NCBI RefSeq assembly: GCF_003288845.1
Contig: NZ_NHYN01000003.1
Span: 1-64,000, forward strand
Direction: 5' to 3'
Source: Helicobacter monodelphidis
Lineage (GTDB): Bacteria; Campylobacterota; Campylobacteria; Campylobacterales; Helicobacteraceae
Length of the DNA: 64,000 nucleotides
In this document: one piece after another, positions 9,317 to 17,940 of the stretch
How the letters are laid out: each line of letters opens with the position of its first letter
How positions within the stretch are numbered: position 1 is the stretch's first letter
Translations under genes and position numbers: made by a program
Notes under the pieces: model-generated
Database searches by the model: none
Told to the model about the DNA's origin: nothing
Seen by the model: the letters and a program-made list of their open reading frames with translations, nothing else

Positions 9317-9904
9317 ATGAGCAGTGTCGCAGATATGTTTAAAAAAAAGGTTAAAACAGCAGATTCCATCATTTCAACTAAATCAGTTCAAGGACAATTA
9401 GAAGTTTGTCCGCTTGATGTAGCAAACTACTTTATATGCGTTAATCCACCAACCAATGTAATTAAGCTAATCAAAATGGTTTTTTGGGCTTATGGGGTTT
9501 ACTACCATCTCTACAAAGAATTACTTTTTGAAAATGTATTCATAAAGACGGATCACGGCTTTAGTATTGACAAAATCTATCAGACTTTTAAGTATAATGG
9601 GCTAAATCCCATCGTTGAAGTAAGCAAGGAGATTTCCATGCTCCCAGATTATAGCTTTACCTGTCAACAAGCAACTACAGAAGAAATGCTTAAAAAAATG
9701 AAAACAACTTTTGAGATTGGTTACAAAGGCTCTAAAATATGCTTATTTGATGCAATTAGCAATATTTTTCAAAATGTAGATACAGCAGATATTATCCAGC
9801 TTGAAGAAGGGATTGATATTTCAAGCTATAATATGAAGTGGAACACAGCCCCATTTGATAGCTTTTGCAGTTTTCACAAAATTCGATTAGCGTTTCTAAT
9901 ATAA
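9317..9904 (+). CDS. divergent Panacea (SocA/DUF4065-like) domain protein
   Basis: A 195-residue soluble protein. Residues 33-105 follow the Panacea pattern: DVANYFI, then a Lys/Leu/Phe-rich helix (NVIKLIKMVFWAYGVYYHL), ELLFENVF and DKIYQTFKYNG, in the order and spacing of that family's vAnyfl ... lkLqKLlYya ... pLf ... vy..fk. The usual W-x-GPV segment is replaced by KTDHGFSI, so this is a distant member. Panacea domains are known as antitoxin modules in PanAT toxin-antitoxin pairs and as the ClpXP adaptor SocA. No toxin-like gene adjoins it: a pseudogene lies upstream and a convergent gene overlaps its last 9 bases. Residues 106-195 are unrecognised. Confidence 0.55.
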   Translation: MSSVADMFKKKVKTADSIISTKSVQGQLEVCPLDVANYFICVNPPTNVIKLIKMVFWAYGVYYHLYKELLFENVFIKTDHGFSIDKIYQTFKYNGLNPIVEVSKEISMLPDYSFTCQQATTEEMLKKMKTTFEIGYKGSKICLFDAISNIFQNVDTADIIQLEEGIDISSYNMKWNTAPFDSFCSFHKIRLAFLI

Positions 9905-10801
9905 GCCATTCTCGCTTTTACGTAAAGATTCAGCGTTTATATCGCTACGTTTAATATAGCCCATATAAGCTTTTTTACCTGATTGCTCTTCGGGTGGGAA
10001 ATAGATTACCTTCACCCAATTTTTATGTTTTTCTTGTTGATTTTTTATTTTAATGCTCTCGTCAAATGTGATTGGGTACCGTTTATCGCCCCATTTATTT
10101 GTATGGATATGGTCAATGCGATAAAGTAGAATCTGCTTTTGCTTGGCTGGAAGAATTGTAGCAATAACTTTCTTATTGGGAGAGATATACAGATTTACAC
10201 TTTGCTTTTTAGAATTCAGTAATAAGCTATCGTACTGCCTATCAATACCACCAAATACCTTACCATACTGTTCGCGATTACCCAACTCATCAAAAATTTT
10301 TTCACCTAATTCAATATCTTTTGCTTCAATTTGATAAATCCACCCCCCATTGCAAACCATATCGGCCGCAGAAAAATTATAAAATGTCCCCTTCTTAAGC
10401 AAAAAACGTACCTCTCCCATTAAGCCTTCTTTATACCATTGAGAAAATTCCTTATCTAATCGCTCGTATAAAGCCTTATCGCCCTTAATAGAAACCTTAA
10501 TGGCATCAGCACCATAAATCAAAATACCTCTGAAAGATTCTACACTCTCCTCATCAGGATAAAAAAGAGCAATGCTACTTGTTCCCTCACATTCTAATTG
10601 ATTGCTTGGACGATTTTGAAAAACCAACATTCCACTCAAAGAAAGATCACGACATTCTTCTGAATCTGGCGTTGTATAACAATCCGCTTTTAAAAAAGAA
10701 CTTCGTGGTAGTTCGCCCCTCAACATCACCTCTTCTTCAGCCTTCAAATCCTTTGCGTAAAGTTGAATACAGGCAAATAAGCAAAGCAAGAGAATTCTCA
10801 T
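9896..10801 (-). CDS. exported protein with C-terminal SH3-like domain
   Basis: A 301-residue protein with a signal peptide (MRILLLCLFACIQLYAKDLK). The middle is a polar secreted domain with scattered cysteines (DCYTTPDSEEC, QLECEG, MVCNGG) that could form periplasmic disulfides. The C-terminal 60 residues (NWVKVIYFPPEEQSGKKAYMGYIKRSDI) have the shape of a bacterial SH3-like repeat, with the typical WVKVIY ... GYIKRSDI ending. I do not recognise the whole protein. Its start overlaps the stop of the upstream membrane protein by 4 bases (ATGA), so it is the last gene of a three-gene operon. Confidence 0.65.
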   Translation of the reverse strand: MRILLLCLFACIQLYAKDLKAEEEVMLRGELPRSSFLKADCYTTPDSEECRDLSLSGMLVFQNRPSNQLECEGTSSIALFYPDEESVESFRGILIYGADAIKVSIKGDKALYERLDKEFSQWYKEGLMGEVRFLLKKGTFYNFSAADMVCNGGWIYQIEAKDIELGEKIFDELGNREQYGKVFGGIDRQYDSLLLNSKKQSVNLYISPNKKVIATILPAKQKQILLYRIDHIHTNKWGDKRYPITFDESIKIKNQQEKHKNWVKVIYFPPEEQSGKKAYMGYIKRSDINAESLRKSENGLY

Positions 10802-11496
10802 CCTTCCTCCTTAATCTTGGAATCTGGAACATAAACTGATTCAATCGAATATAGGGCAATAAGAAAACCACCTACACGCATCAATGAAAGAATCACCGCC
10901 AAAAATAAGTAAAGCAAAAAGGTAACAATAAGTAAAATATTATTACTGAATAGATTTTCTAAATAATTAAAATCCCCTAAATCCCCACTTATTAAAAGTG
11001 TTCCAAAACTAAAAAAACCAATTACACAAATAATAATTACCAACAAATAAAGCAGTAAATAACATTGAAAAGATAACCAGAAAAGCCCATTTTTCGTTAA
11101 CAATGTAAATGCCCTAGAAATTTGATAGCTAAAATAAATATCAATAGTCATAATGCCCGCAACAAAAACCGCACTAATTCCAAATAATATATATAATGAT
11201 GACTCACTCATTCTGCTTTCATTAGAAGAAATAATGTATAAACTTATCACAATTCCCGCAAACAAAGATACGATAAAACAAGATAATACATTTAGCATAT
11301 ACCAACGAAAAATTTTCGATTTCGTAACAACAGAAAAACGATAAACACCGACTAAATAAAAAATCCCTGCGACACACCCAAGAAGCACAAGAATCTCGCC
11401 ACCAAACCCCATAATTGTGTATAATAGATAACCCCAAAACATATAGTTTCTTGCACTTGAAAGCAAAGGGTTTTGTGTATAATAAATTCTTTTCAT
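10798..11496 (-). CDS. multi-pass membrane protein of unknown function
   Basis: A 232-residue integral membrane protein with about six hydrophobic segments (for example YLLYTIMGFGGEILVLLGCV, VLSCFIVSLFAGIVISLYII, YLLLYLLVIIICVIGFFSF and IVTFLLYLFLAVILSLM). No transporter or enzyme motif is visible. It is the middle gene of an operon, with 4-base overlaps on both sides, between a degenerate peptidase-like protein and an exported SH3-like protein. The tight coupling suggests the three products work together. Confidence 0.6.
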   Translation of the reverse strand: MKRIYYTQNPLLSSARNYMFWGYLLYTIMGFGGEILVLLGCVAGIFYLVGVYRFSVVTKSKIFRWYMLNVLSCFIVSLFAGIVISLYIISSNESRMSESSLYILFGISAVFVAGIMTIDIYFSYQISRAFTLLTKNGLFWLSFQCYLLLYLLVIIICVIGFFSFGTLLISGDLGDFNYLENLFSNNILLIVTFLLYLFLAVILSLMRVGGFLIALYSIESVYVPDSKIKEEG

Positions 11497-12119
11497 GGAA
11501 ACATTGCGACCAAAGTGCGTTCGCTTACATCTAATAATCCCGCCGCATCACGATTGGAAAGCTTACCGCTATACAAACAATCTCTCACCGCTTTCATAAA
11601 AATATCACTCAATGCAGATTCTCGCTCATAATAAGAATCTTCGGTTCTAATCGGCTCTAAAAAGACCTCACTTCCTGCTAATTCAGATAAATTATAATAA
11701 ACTTTCTCGGCATAGCTATCCTTAATTGAGGAATCAAACATTAACGAATAGTAACCATCATTTGCAAGCAAAATGCGGATTACACCTACAAATAATAAAT
11801 GCGTCTGTTCTTCAAGCGTTTTTTGTGCATTCAGAAAAATCAAGGGATAGGCATCATCATATAAACTATAGGCATAAACTTCGGCAGGAATGGGCATAGA
11901 CTTTGTATTTCGATATAAAGACTGTCTCATAATTAGTATTCCTTCAGGGTTCTTTAAAATTTCATATGCTTTTTGTGCAACCTCTTGAATGGGCATTTTT
12001 GGAGTAAAATGTTCCGCCTTAAATTGCTTCCCTATGGGATGTTTTGCCACATACCCCCTAAACCAATTCATTTTATCATAAATATGTCTTGCTAATTCAT
12101 TTAATCCAATTTGCTCCAT
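11493..12119 (-). CDS. ImmA/IrrE-like protein lacking the zinc motif, tentative
   Basis: A 208-residue cytosolic protein. Residues 85-120 (YDDAYPLIFLNAQKTLEEQ followed by THLLFVGVIRILLAND) sit where ImmA/IrrE metallopeptidases have iflN ... r.FtlaHElgHll, but the HExxH zinc motif is absent (FVGVIRI). The C-terminus (DCLYSGKLSNRDAAGLLDVS) resembles the helical tail of that family, in which a small HTH-like segment reads raaelLgvs. If the relationship is real this is a non-catalytic homologue. It leads an operon with a membrane protein and an exported protein. Alternative: an unrelated helical protein. Confidence 0.45.
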   Translation of the reverse strand: MEQIGLNELARHIYDKMNWFRGYVAKHPIGKQFKAEHFTPKMPIQEVAQKAYEILKNPEGILIMRQSLYRNTKSMPIPAEVYAYSLYDDAYPLIFLNAQKTLEEQTHLLFVGVIRILLANDGYYSLMFDSSIKDSYAEKVYYNLSELAGSEVFLEPIRTEDSYYERESALSDIFMKAVRDCLYSGKLSNRDAAGLLDVSERTLVAMFP

Positions 12120-12151
12120 CTTGTTAGCCTTAAATTCTCATCATTAACCGA

Positions 12152-13357
12152 CTACGAACGATAGTCAGCATTAATTTTCACATAATTATAACCCAAATCG
12201 CAGCCATACGCCTTGAATCTTCCTTCACCTAAACCAAGATTGCAGATAATTTTTATATGCTCTCTTTGCATTACCTCCGCTGCCTTTTTTTCACATTCAT
12301 CGGTAAATAGAATCTTCCCTCTCTCATATACACACACCTCATCAAAAAAAATAGATAAAGAATACTCAGAACACTCTACACCGCTTGCACCAATTGTTGA
12401 AGCGATACGTCCCCAATTAGGATCTTCCCCAAAAATAGCCGTTTTTACTAACAAAGAATTACTTAAATTTCTTGCAATTTTTTTTGCGTCTTCATTCGTC
12501 TTTGCACCCACTACCTCAAATGCAACAAGCTTATTTGCACCCTCACCATCACGTGCAATGTCAATCGCAAGTTTATGTAACACCTCCCTTAAAGCAAATC
12601 GAAATGCTTCTTTATGGTAAAAACCGCTTGCACCATTACTCATTAAAAATACTGAATCATTTGTCGACATATCACCATCAACACTAATTGTATTAAAAGT
12701 TTCCTCAACACTCTCAGACAAAAGCTCATTCATATCTTCTGTCGGTAAAGCCGCATCTGTAGTTACAAAACACAGCAAAGTTGCCATTGATGGGCAAATC
12801 ATTCCTGCCCCTTTACACATTGCACCAATGCGAAACTTTTTTCCCTCACATTCTATCTCAAAAGCAATTTCTTTGGAATAAGCATCTGTTGTCATAATTG
12901 CCTGTGCTGCAGCCGCTCCGTCTCTTTTATGGAGATTAATTTTGTTAAATATGGAAGAGATTTTATCTGTTGGAAGTTGTACGCCAATTACACCAGTAGA
13001 AGCCATGATAGGGTTTTGCAGATTTTGAAATTGCTGATTGATTTTTTGCATTAAGCAATTAACATTCTGCAACCCTTCCTCTCCTGTTAATGCATTCGCA
13101 TTTTTTGCATTCACTAAAATAAAATTACAAGGTAGAACACCATTTTTACCTTTTGTTTGAAATAGGCTTTTTGCATGCACAATAGGTGCTGCACAAAAAT
13201 GATTACTTGTAAATACGCTTGCTAAAGAAGCATTAAATTCAGAATACACAAAAGCAACATCAAGCTTGCCAGGTGCTTTCAATCCCGCATAAAGCCCATC
13301 AGCATAAAAACCCTTAGGGGCACAAACTCCTCCATCAATCGAAAATACACTAAACAT
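12152..13357 (-). CDS. argJ: bifunctional ornithine acetyltransferase / N-acetylglutamate synthase
   Basis: A 401-residue enzyme of the cyclic arginine pathway: it moves the acetyl group from N-acetylornithine to glutamate and can also use acetyl-CoA. The precursor cleaves itself before the nucleophilic threonine of KGAGMICPSMATLLCFVTTDA, which is intact. STGVIGVQLP and the C-terminal FGEDPNWGRI also match. The start at 13357 overlaps the end of the potassium channel gene by 8 bases, so the two are translationally coupled. H. pylori lacks argJ; its presence points to an arginine-prototrophic relative. Confidence 0.95.
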   Translation of the reverse strand: MFSVFSIDGGVCAPKGFYADGLYAGLKAPGKLDVAFVYSEFNASLASVFTSNHFCAAPIVHAKSLFQTKGKNGVLPCNFILVNAKNANALTGEEGLQNVNCLMQKINQQFQNLQNPIMASTGVIGVQLPTDKISSIFNKINLHKRDGAAAAQAIMTTDAYSKEIAFEIECEGKKFRIGAMCKGAGMICPSMATLLCFVTTDAALPTEDMNELLSESVEETFNTISVDGDMSTNDSVFLMSNGASGFYHKEAFRFALREVLHKLAIDIARDGEGANKLVAFEVVGAKTNEDAKKIARNLSNSLLVKTAIFGEDPNWGRIASTIGASGVECSEYSLSIFFDEVCVYERGKILFTDECEKKAAEVMQREHIKIICNLGLGEGRFKAYGCDLGYNYVKINADYRS

Positions 13358-14483
13358 ATTTTAACTCCTCTGGTTTTTCATGTTTATTGATTATTTTTTT
13401 AACAGCACGAATACTATTAGACCCACCAATAAGCAACAAACGACATTCACTTGTGATGAGCGTATCACCCTTTGGCATAGAAATAAACTTTCCATCTTTT
13501 TGCGTAATACCGACAATGTGCACTTGTGCAATTTCAGACAAATGTGTTTCCTTAATCTTTTTTAATGCCATCCAACTCACACGTGGAACAACCACCTCTT
13601 CTAAGTCGAGTGGCGTATCCTTTTTAAAGACAAACTGTTCTAACAGATTTTCCATATCCGGACGAGTCGCCATTGTACTTAATCTCTGTGCCATCAAACG
13701 CGTGGGAGAAACAACAACATTACTGCCTAATTTTTTAAGTTTTTCTATATCTTCATCATTTTCTGCACTTGAAATAATGTAGTAAGGTTTACGTTTTAAT
13801 TCTTTCTCAAAAAGACGTACAGAAGCAATTTGTGCAATATTATCTGCAGGATTTTTAGAAACTGTAATCACACCCCTAGCACTAGATAAATGAGATTTAA
13901 GCATCGCAATTTCTGTATGGGGTTCTGCACTCACAAAGTAAGGGTAACGATTTTTTAAAGCTTGTTCCTCAAAATTTGGCGATGGGTCAATGACAACAAA
14001 GGGAATTTGTGCCTCTCTAAAATGTTTTGAAAGTTGGATTGTATATTCATTATGGTAGCAAATCACAAAATGCTTTTTGAGACGGGCGATACGATAAATC
14101 ATTCTTCTCTCCTTAATGATAGCAACAAGTTTCCCACGATTTAAAATATCAATCACACTAATTGTTGCAAAGCTCAATACCGCTGAACCCGCAATCATAA
14201 CCAAGCTTGTATAAAGTATTGCCAAGCCATCAAAATTTTTTTCCTCTAATGCACCAAAACCAGTCGTCGTAAAAGTATAGCTACTTTGGAAAAAAGCCTG
14301 CATAAGGTTATAGTCCGTAATCAGCATATAACCCAATGTGCTGATTAAAAGACCTAGTTGCAGGAGGACAAAGGGTAACCTAAAGGGCTTTAGTTGTTCA
14401 TAAAGATCACCCGATAAATCAACTTCTGGACGCGTTGGACGCTCCCAGTGCAAAATCTTACCCAGCTTTTTAAGAAGTTCCAT
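13350..14483 (-). CDS. two-TM potassium channel with RCK/TrkA domains (KchA-like)
   Basis: A 377-residue channel, the same length as H. pylori HP0490 and in the same position next to rpmB. Two transmembrane helices (about 35-57 and 88-112) flank a pore loop with selectivity filter TTTGFG instead of the canonical TVGYG. A cytosolic RCK-N domain follows, whose dinucleotide loop reads ICYHNEYTIQLSKHF, without the GxGxxG glycines, and an RCK-C domain ends the protein (VHIVGITQKDGKFI, TLITSECRLLLIG). It admits K+ and is important for host colonisation in H. pylori. The absence of the glycine motif suggests altered or lost nucleotide gating. Confidence 0.88.
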   Translation of the reverse strand: MELLKKLGKILHWERPTRPEVDLSGDLYEQLKPFRLPFVLLQLGLLISTLGYMLITDYNLMQAFFQSSYTFTTTGFGALEEKNFDGLAILYTSLVMIAGSAVLSFATISVIDILNRGKLVAIIKERRMIYRIARLKKHFVICYHNEYTIQLSKHFREAQIPFVVIDPSPNFEEQALKNRYPYFVSAEPHTEIAMLKSHLSSARGVITVSKNPADNIAQIASVRLFEKELKRKPYYIISSAENDEDIEKLKKLGSNVVVSPTRLMAQRLSTMATRPDMENLLEQFVFKKDTPLDLEEVVVPRVSWMALKKIKETHLSEIAQVHIVGITQKDGKFISMPKGDTLITSECRLLLIGGSNSIRAVKKIINKHEKPEELKYV

Positions 14484-14555
14484 TCCTGATTAGGCTTTAA
14501 TGTTTTAGTGAAGCAAAATAACTGCAAAAAACTAAAACAGATCCTTTTTGTAAGG

Positions 14556-14744
14556 TTATGAAGATTTTTTAAGCGTTCTGAGCATAGAAGCAGCCACTTT
14601 AACTTTAATGCTAGAACCATCTTCCAATGCAATGCGTAAAGTTCTTAAATTAGGAAGTGAACGTTTTTTTGTTTTGTTGTTTGCATGGCTTACATTATTG
14701 CCAACCATAGGAGATTTTCCTGTTATAGCACACCTTCTTGCCAT
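14556..14744 (-). CDS. rpmB: 50S ribosomal protein L28
   Basis: A 62-residue basic protein starting [21 protein letters not shown], the hallmark of L28, with the usual N-x-K-x-RSLPNL segment. Length equals that of H. pylori rpmB, and the downstream potassium channel is a conserved neighbour. A clear AAAGGA lies before the ATG. The two-cysteine zinc ribbon found in some L28 proteins is absent (a single Cys5), making this a zinc-independent form. Confidence 0.96.
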   Translation of the reverse strand: MARRCAITGKSPMVGNNVSHANNKTKKRSLPNLRTLRIALEDGSSIKVKVAASMLRTLKKSS

Positions 14745-14874
14745 TTTTATATCCTTTTGTTTAAGATTGATTTATGAAAGTAAACTATAATTCTACATCA
14801 AAAAATTACAAACTATCCTGAAATCAGAAAAATTATCTTTGATTTACTGCAGAATGGGCTTGTAATACTTTTAG

Positions 14875-14880
14875 TATAAA
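14875..14880 (+). promoter_or_regulatory. -10 box for the Dsb-like gene
   Basis: TATAAA in a T-rich context 22 bases before the ATG, with AAGG at 14890-14893 as ribosome binding site. The leader would be about 15 bases. No -35 box is evident, which is usual in Campylobacterota. Confidence 0.4.
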
Positions 14881-14901
14881 TTCAAAAATAAGGTAAATAT
14901 T

Positions 14902-15663
14902 ATGCGAAAAAAATTTCTAGTCACTTCTGCTGGATTCTTACTTAGTATGTCTGTTGTTTACGCAGCAACTTTCGAAGATAATTTAGTTTCTCTATTATCC
15001 AAAACTGGACATAAGGTAAAGGTAATAGATTCAAAACCCCTCATCGATATGGATAATTTGCGTCTAGTCAATATCGAATTCAGCAATAAAATGGGGATAC
15101 AAAGAGTTCCTTTTGTTGCGACACAAGAGGGAAAAGGTGTAATGATTCTTATGCCAGATTTATTTTACTCAAGTAACCAGAAAAATGATATTCTTATAAA
15201 GGAAATGCTAAGCAATATCGACACATTTAATGCTTCACAACGTTCAGCAAAACTAAATGATTTCTTCTTAGCCATGCCAAAAGAACGTTTCATTAATCTT
15301 GCCGCAACAACAAAAGAAGGTGCAAAGAAAACAACCATTGTCGTAACAAGCCCTGAATGCCCTTTTTGTCGCAAAGAGCTAAGTAGTATTGACCAACGTC
15401 TCAAAGAAACAAACGTCAAGCTAGTTATCGTGCCTTTGAGTGGCGAAAGCTCAGCCATTAAGTCACAACTTATCATCAATAAAACCAAAAATCTAAAAGA
15501 TAATGCGAGTATTATTGCTGTCTTGAAAGAAGTTTATGCTGAAAGTTATGAAATTCCTGTAAGTGAAAGAAATATTGATACTTCTTTTGTTGCAAAAAGT
15601 GCAGAAATGATTTTTGGAACTCGTCTTATTCAGGGCGTTCCATACATTCACGAAATGCAATAA
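14902..15663 (+). CDS. periplasmic thiol:disulfide interchange protein, DsbC/DsbG/DsbK-like
   Basis: A 253-residue exported protein: signal peptide (MRKKFLVTSAGFLLSMSVVYA), a roughly 110-residue N-terminal dimerisation-type domain, then a thioredoxin fold with active site CPFC (TSPECPFCRKEL) and a cis-proline loop IQGVPYIHE. This architecture matches DsbC/DsbG and the Helicobacter HP0231 (DsbK) family, which oxidise or isomerise disulfides in the periplasm. Whether it is an oxidase or isomerase cannot be read from sequence. A Cys-rich lipoprotein elsewhere in the window (39104-39412) is a plausible type of client. Confidence 0.85.
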   Translation: MRKKFLVTSAGFLLSMSVVYAATFEDNLVSLLSKTGHKVKVIDSKPLIDMDNLRLVNIEFSNKMGIQRVPFVATQEGKGVMILMPDLFYSSNQKNDILIKEMLSNIDTFNASQRSAKLNDFFLAMPKERFINLAATTKEGAKKTTIVVTSPECPFCRKELSSIDQRLKETNVKLVIVPLSGESSAIKSQLIINKTKNLKDNASIIAVLKEVYAESYEIPVSERNIDTSFVAKSAEMIFGTRLIQGVPYIHEMQ

Positions 15664-15666
15664 CTC

Positions 15667-15702
15667 TTTAGCTTAGCAGAAAAAATCTACTGCTAAGCTA
15701 AA
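15667..15702. terminator. bidirectional terminator between convergent genes
   Basis: TTTAGCTTAGCAG (15667-15679) and CTGCTAAGCTAAA (15690-15702) form a perfect 13-bp stem with a 10-base A-rich loop. It begins 4 bases after the stop of the Dsb-like gene and overlaps the stop codon of the convergent TehA-like gene, so it can end transcription from both sides. Confidence 0.85.
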
Positions 15703-16694
15703 CTCTTCAATTCCCCCTTAAATATACCTTGCAGTGTTCTTAAAGTTAACCATATGATAATAAGTGTCGTTAAACATAAGAATCCAATGGCAGTAAAGCG
15801 GTAGATTTGAGTTACCAGCAAAGATTCATACATAAAAACCATTTTACTTATCTTAAGCCCTGCCACACTCATCGCCGCCAAAGGAAAGCTCACTGCCCAC
15901 CAAGATACCCTAAAAGGGCAACACAAATAAACTCTAAGAATTTGTGGAATGAGTGCAAAAAAGAAAAATAAGCCAATAAAATATAAAGAAAGAGGGAGTA
16001 AGTGATCGTTGTAGGCAACTAAATACGCACCAACCCCAGCCCCAAAAGGTGCAAGAAAGATCACCAATGTCGGCATTAATTTATCAGGTAATTTCTCGAA
16101 GAAAACTACCCTTGCAAGAATCAATGTAAGCAATGGTGTTGTAAAGAACAAACCAATAGCAACAGATATTCTTGCCAACTCCATTATCCCTAATAATTCA
16201 ATCTGCAAAATAGGTATAGCGAGCGGAATATCCAAAATTCCAACAACAGGAATAATCCAAGCAGGAGTAATATGAGAAATATTATGCGGATAACTAATCC
16301 AAAAACTCACAATATATGCACTAAATATTAGCATTAAAACTACCCCACAAGTCCAAACATAAAAAGCAAGCTGAAAAAACCCCCACAAATGTAGGCAAAA
16401 AGGTAGCAATAAAAGAGAAATAGCAAATGTTGCAAAGAATGGACGCGTAATAGGGTTTGCAAATTCTTCTTTGACATCTTGAAAACTTGTAATAATCTTT
16501 AAGCCATAAGCAACACATAACATAACAAAAACAACCATTGCAAGACAAGCAAATATTGCCGAAAAATATGAGGAAACAGATAAATCCTCAACCAACTGCC
16601 AAGCAGCAGAAATTGCACTTAACCCCATCACCGAACCAAACAAACTCACAGGTAAGTATGAAAACAATTTTTTTGCAATGATCATTTCTGCCAT
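15693..16694 (-). CDS. TDT/SLAC1-family transporter (TehA-like)
   Basis: A 333-residue membrane protein with about ten transmembrane segments. LPVSLFGSVMGLSAI near the N-terminus and TPAWIIPVVGILDIPLAIP in the middle are typical of the tellurite-resistance/dicarboxylate transporter family, which includes TehA and the SLAC1 anion channels. The substrate cannot be told from sequence; small monovalent anions are likely by analogy. It follows yggS by 27 bases and ends the long operon that starts at cheZ. The final codons lie inside the shared terminator hairpin. Confidence 0.85.
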   Translation of the reverse strand: MAEMIIAKKLFSYLPVSLFGSVMGLSAISAAWQLVEDLSVSSYFSAIFACLAMVVFVMLCVAYGLKIITSFQDVKEEFANPITRPFFATFAISLLLLPFCLHLWGFFQLAFYVWTCGVVLMLIFSAYIVSFWISYPHNISHITPAWIIPVVGILDIPLAIPILQIELLGIMELARISVAIGLFFTTPLLTLILARVVFFEKLPDKLMPTLVIFLAPFGAGVGAYLVAYNDHLLPLSLYFIGLFFFFALIPQILRVYLCCPFRVSWWAVSFPLAAMSVAGLKISKMVFMYESLLVTQIYRFTAIGFLCLTTLIIIWLTLRTLQGIFKGELKSLA

Positions 16695-16721
16695 TCTCCT
16701 CTAATATCACACATTCAATAC

Positions 16722-17402
16722 TTATAAAAATCGTCCCTTTTGAAATAGTAAACTTCCAATGCGAACTAAGTTACTTCCGCATGCAATGGCTTGTTCAAAA
16801 TCACCACTCATACCCATACTAAGAATTTCTGCCCCTTTTGGTTTTAATTCTTCAAAAAGTCTTTGTGTTATCTCAAAACTCTTTTGCACAAGACTTCTTT
16901 GTTCTGAATGTGCTCCAATACTCATCAATCCACACAATTTTAAATGCGGACATTTTTCTAAAATTTCAATATATTTCTCTAAAGCTTCATTAGGGCTAAA
17001 GCCACTTTTACTTTGCTCATTAGCACTATTCACCTGCAATAATGCCTTAAGAGTTTTTTTCTCACGTTCTAAACGTTTTTCTAGCTCTAAGGCAATTGAC
17101 AAGCTGTGAATGCTATGAATCAAGCTTACAGGAGAACAAAGTAACGCATTAATCTTATTGCTTTGCAAAGTACCTACAAAATGCCACTCCAAAGGAAGAT
17201 TTTCCAAATCCTCACTTTTTGCTTTTAAATCCTGCACTTTGTTTTCACCAAATGTGCGTTGCCCACATTCATACAATTCCCTAATTTCTTCCACTTGATG
17301 ATATTTGCTAATTGCAACAATTTTAACAATATGGTGACGTGAATAGGCTATCCTTGCTTTTTCAATACGTGCAATAACTTCTTGCAAATTCCTACTTAGC
17401 AT
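16722..17402 (-). CDS. PLP homeostasis protein YggS/PLPBP
   Basis: A 226-residue cytosolic protein that binds pyridoxal phosphate and balances B6 vitamers, without known catalysis. The PLP lysine is in VAISKYH; FGENKVQDLKAK, WHFVGTLQSNK, VNSANEQSKSGF and LSMGMSGDFEQAI are diagnostic. The start at 17402 is chosen because it gives the family's usual length (222-230); an ATG at 17444 would add 14 Lys/Asn-rich residues and a 53-base overlap with the upstream gene. The preferred start still overlaps it by 11 bases. Only a weak purine-rich ribosome site (AAGAAGAAG) precedes it, so coupling is likely. Confidence 0.93.
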   Translation of the reverse strand: MLSRNLQEVIARIEKARIAYSRHHIVKIVAISKYHQVEEIRELYECGQRTFGENKVQDLKAKSEDLENLPLEWHFVGTLQSNKINALLCSPVSLIHSIHSLSIALELEKRLEREKKTLKALLQVNSANEQSKSGFSPNEALEKYIEILEKCPHLKLCGLMSIGAHSEQRSLVQKSFEITQRLFEELKPKGAEILSMGMSGDFEQAIACGSNLVRIGSLLFQKGRFL

Positions 17403-17928
17403 CTTCTTCTTCTTGTGATTGAGAATCTGGTTTTTTTGATTCATCTTTAACTAAAGGTGATAACTCCACTTTATCGCCAGCCCTACCCCACATTAATCGA
17501 TATTTTCGCTTAAGTGTTTCTAATTCTTCTTGCGAACGTGCAAGTTGTTCACGCAAAAATTGTGCTCCTTTTTGATCATCATCATAAAGCTCTTGCATAG
17601 AATATAATGCATCTTTTAAAAATTTATTTTCATCTTTCAAAGAAGCAATGGAATCATCTTTTGCTTCCAAAACCTTTTCGTGTAAATTCAAAATTGTTCC
17701 GATTGTTTTTTCAGCAAAAGCAATGTGTGCGTTCGTTTCTTGACTCAAAACGGGGACATCAACATCTTCTTTCTTGATGATTGCATTCGTGCTTGAGGTT
17801 GCATCAACAAGAATAACACCATTTTCCTCTCTTGACTTAAGTTTTTTATCAGCTATTAACTTCTCAACAAGCTCTCTTTTCAGGTTCGTCGCTTCACAAA
17901 AATCATCGATTTTTAACCAATTTTCCAT
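17392..17928 (-). CDS. DUF3972 family protein (Campylobacterota-specific)
   Basis: A 178-residue protein. The N-terminal 40 residues (WLKIDDFCEATNLKRELVEKLI) look like a small winged-helix or MerR-type DNA-binding fold, followed by a linker, a long coiled coil (about 75-145, with heptad leucines) ending in RKYRLMWGRAGDKVELSPLV, and an acidic tail. This matches the uncharacterised DUF3972 family of Helicobacter and Campylobacter. It is third from the end of the cheZ operon. Function is unknown; a DNA-binding or scaffold role is inference only. Confidence 0.75.
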   Translation of the reverse strand: MENWLKIDDFCEATNLKRELVEKLIADKKLKSREENGVILVDATSSTNAIIKKEDVDVPVLSQETNAHIAFAEKTIGTILNLHEKVLEAKDDSIASLKDENKFLKDALYSMQELYDDDQKGAQFLREQLARSQEELETLKRKYRLMWGRAGDKVELSPLVKDESKKPDSQSQEEEDAK

Positions 17929-17940
17929 TTTACCCCCTTT

